In this document: positions 34,952 through 35,518 of the stretch, one piece after another | Layout of the letters: each line of letters begins with the position of its first letter | How positions within the stretch are numbered: the stretch's first letter is position 1 | NCBI GenBank assembly: GCA_024636005.1 | Contig: JAGXHV010000017.1 | Coordinates: forward strand, 1 to 35,518 | Direction: 5' to 3' | DNA from: Bacillota bacterium | Lineage (GTDB): Bacteria; Bacillota; Clostridia; Peptostreptococcales; Acidaminobacteraceae | DNA: 35,518 bases | Translations under genes and position numbers: made by a program | Notes under the pieces: model-generated | The model's database searches: none | Seen by the model: the letters and a program-made list of their open reading frames with translations, nothing else | What the model was told of the DNA's origin: nothing

Positions 34952-35518
34952 ATGACAAAACAAAAGATTTTGATAGTCGATGACGAGATTCATATACTCG
35001 AGCTTTTGAGATACAATCTGGAAACAAACGGTTTTGATGTGATTCAAGCTGAAAATGGTGAAACGGCTCTTGAGTTGATTTCAAAGGAAATGATTGATGG
35101 TGTGATTCTTGATTTGATGTTACCTGGAATTGATGGCATCGAAGTGCTCAGGAAAGTGAGAAAATCCGACAAGTCAAACTTACCAATCATCATGTTGACT
35201 GCCAAGAATGAGGAAATAGATGCTGTGATCGGTCTTGAGATGGGTGCTGACGATTACATAGGAAAACCTTTTAGAACACGTGAATTGATTTCAAGATTGA
35301 AGTCGGTCATGAGAAGGGCAAATGCAAAAGCTGAGAACGATCATGATTCAGCAGATGATTTTATTGTTGAAAAGCAGGGATTGACTCTGAACACTGAGAC
35401 ACACCAGATTTTCAACAATGGCATAGAGCTGTTCTTGACACTGAAAGAGTTCGAACTGCTTGAGAAACTCATGAAATCTCCCGGACGTGTATTCACAAGA
35501 GATGAACTGCTGGAGTCC
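34952..35518 (+). CDS. OmpR/PhoB-family response regulator, N-terminal part
   Basis: The first 189 codons are present and the frame runs off the window end. The receiver domain (about 1-120) has ILIVDDE at its start, the phospho-acceptor Asp in VILDLMLPGIDG, the TAK threonine block and the GKPF lysine. A winged-helix DNA-binding domain begins after about residue 128 and is cut in the middle of the LTLKEFELLEKLMKSPGRVF block. The ATG follows AAGAGGTGA. The overall pattern is that of PhoB/PhoP regulators of Firmicutes; a histidine kinase gene is expected after the window edge. The kinase and signal cannot be told. Confidence 0.92.
   Translation, partial: MTKQKILIVDDEIHILELLRYNLETNGFDVIQAENGETALELISKEMIDGVILDLMLPGIDGIEVLRKVRKSDKSNLPIIMLTAKNEEIDAVIGLEMGADDYIGKPFRTRELISRLKSVMRRANAKAENDHDSADDFIVEKQGLTLNTETHQIFNNGIELFLTLKEFELLEKLMKSPGRVFTRDELLES

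Overview
The window is AT-rich, gene-dense DNA from a low-GC Gram-positive bacterium. Purine-rich GGAGG-type ribosome binding sites, sigma-A promoters close to TTGACA-N17-TATAAT, A/T-tailed intrinsic terminators, ECF vitamin-transporter S components, a YesM/YesN-type two-component system and a PhoB/PhoP-type regulator all point to the Firmicutes, most likely an anaerobic member of the Clostridia. The genus cannot be named from this sequence alone. No rRNA, tRNA, insertion sequence, prophage or CRISPR array was seen. Both outermost genes are cut by the window edges.

Layout. Positions 1-2706: the tail of a DUF418 membrane protein, then a leftward group of metallophosphoesterase, ADP-ribosylglycohydrolase-like protein and PduO-type cobalamin adenosyltransferase. 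Positions 2800-4160: a rubredoxin translationally coupled to a protein of unknown function, followed by a hairpin-rich spacer. Positions 4158-7441: bioY (leftward, with a BirA-type operator on its promoter) and the rightward overlapping set ndk-trkH-trkA. Positions 7558-9823: a PLP aminotransferase and two Nudix hydrolases. Positions 9833-21930: a large galactoside-utilisation locus. Positions 22075-26515: nitronate monooxygenase-like enzyme, rsgA-type GTPase with an attenuator-like leader, branched-chain aminotransferase and glycerophosphodiesterase. Positions 26583-27850: cobT under a cobalamin riboswitch. Positions 27928-35518: aminotransferase, MGDG-synthase/UgtP-type glycosyltransferase, ECF S component divergent from a MocR regulator, acyl-ACP thioesterase, MATE exporter and the start of a PhoB-type response regulator.

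The central locus is the most coherent system. A LacI-family regulator, a membrane-anchored sugar-binding-like protein, a YesM/LytS-like histidine kinase, a YesN/AraC-like response regulator and a second, lipoprotein sugar-binding protein form one tightly coupled operon. It stands directly upstream of mglB-mglA-mglC (galactose/methyl-galactoside ABC importer) and a GH42 beta-galactosidase. One palindromic motif (core GTAAA-NN-TTTAY) lies at the start of the regulator operon and twice at the mglB promoter, so the LacI protein probably controls both itself and the transporter. Direct repeats just upstream of the mglB -35 are candidate sites for the response regulator. The inferred model is extracellular sugar sensing by two binding proteins feeding one kinase, plus intracellular sensing by the LacI protein, both converging on the mgl/GH42 promoter.

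Several other control elements are readable: the BirA operator on bioY, a cobalamin riboswitch with terminator before cobT, a leader peptide plus terminator before rsgA, and a hairpin touching the ribosome binding site of the glycosyltransferase. All functions are assigned by reading motifs and general family resemblance; no database search was run.
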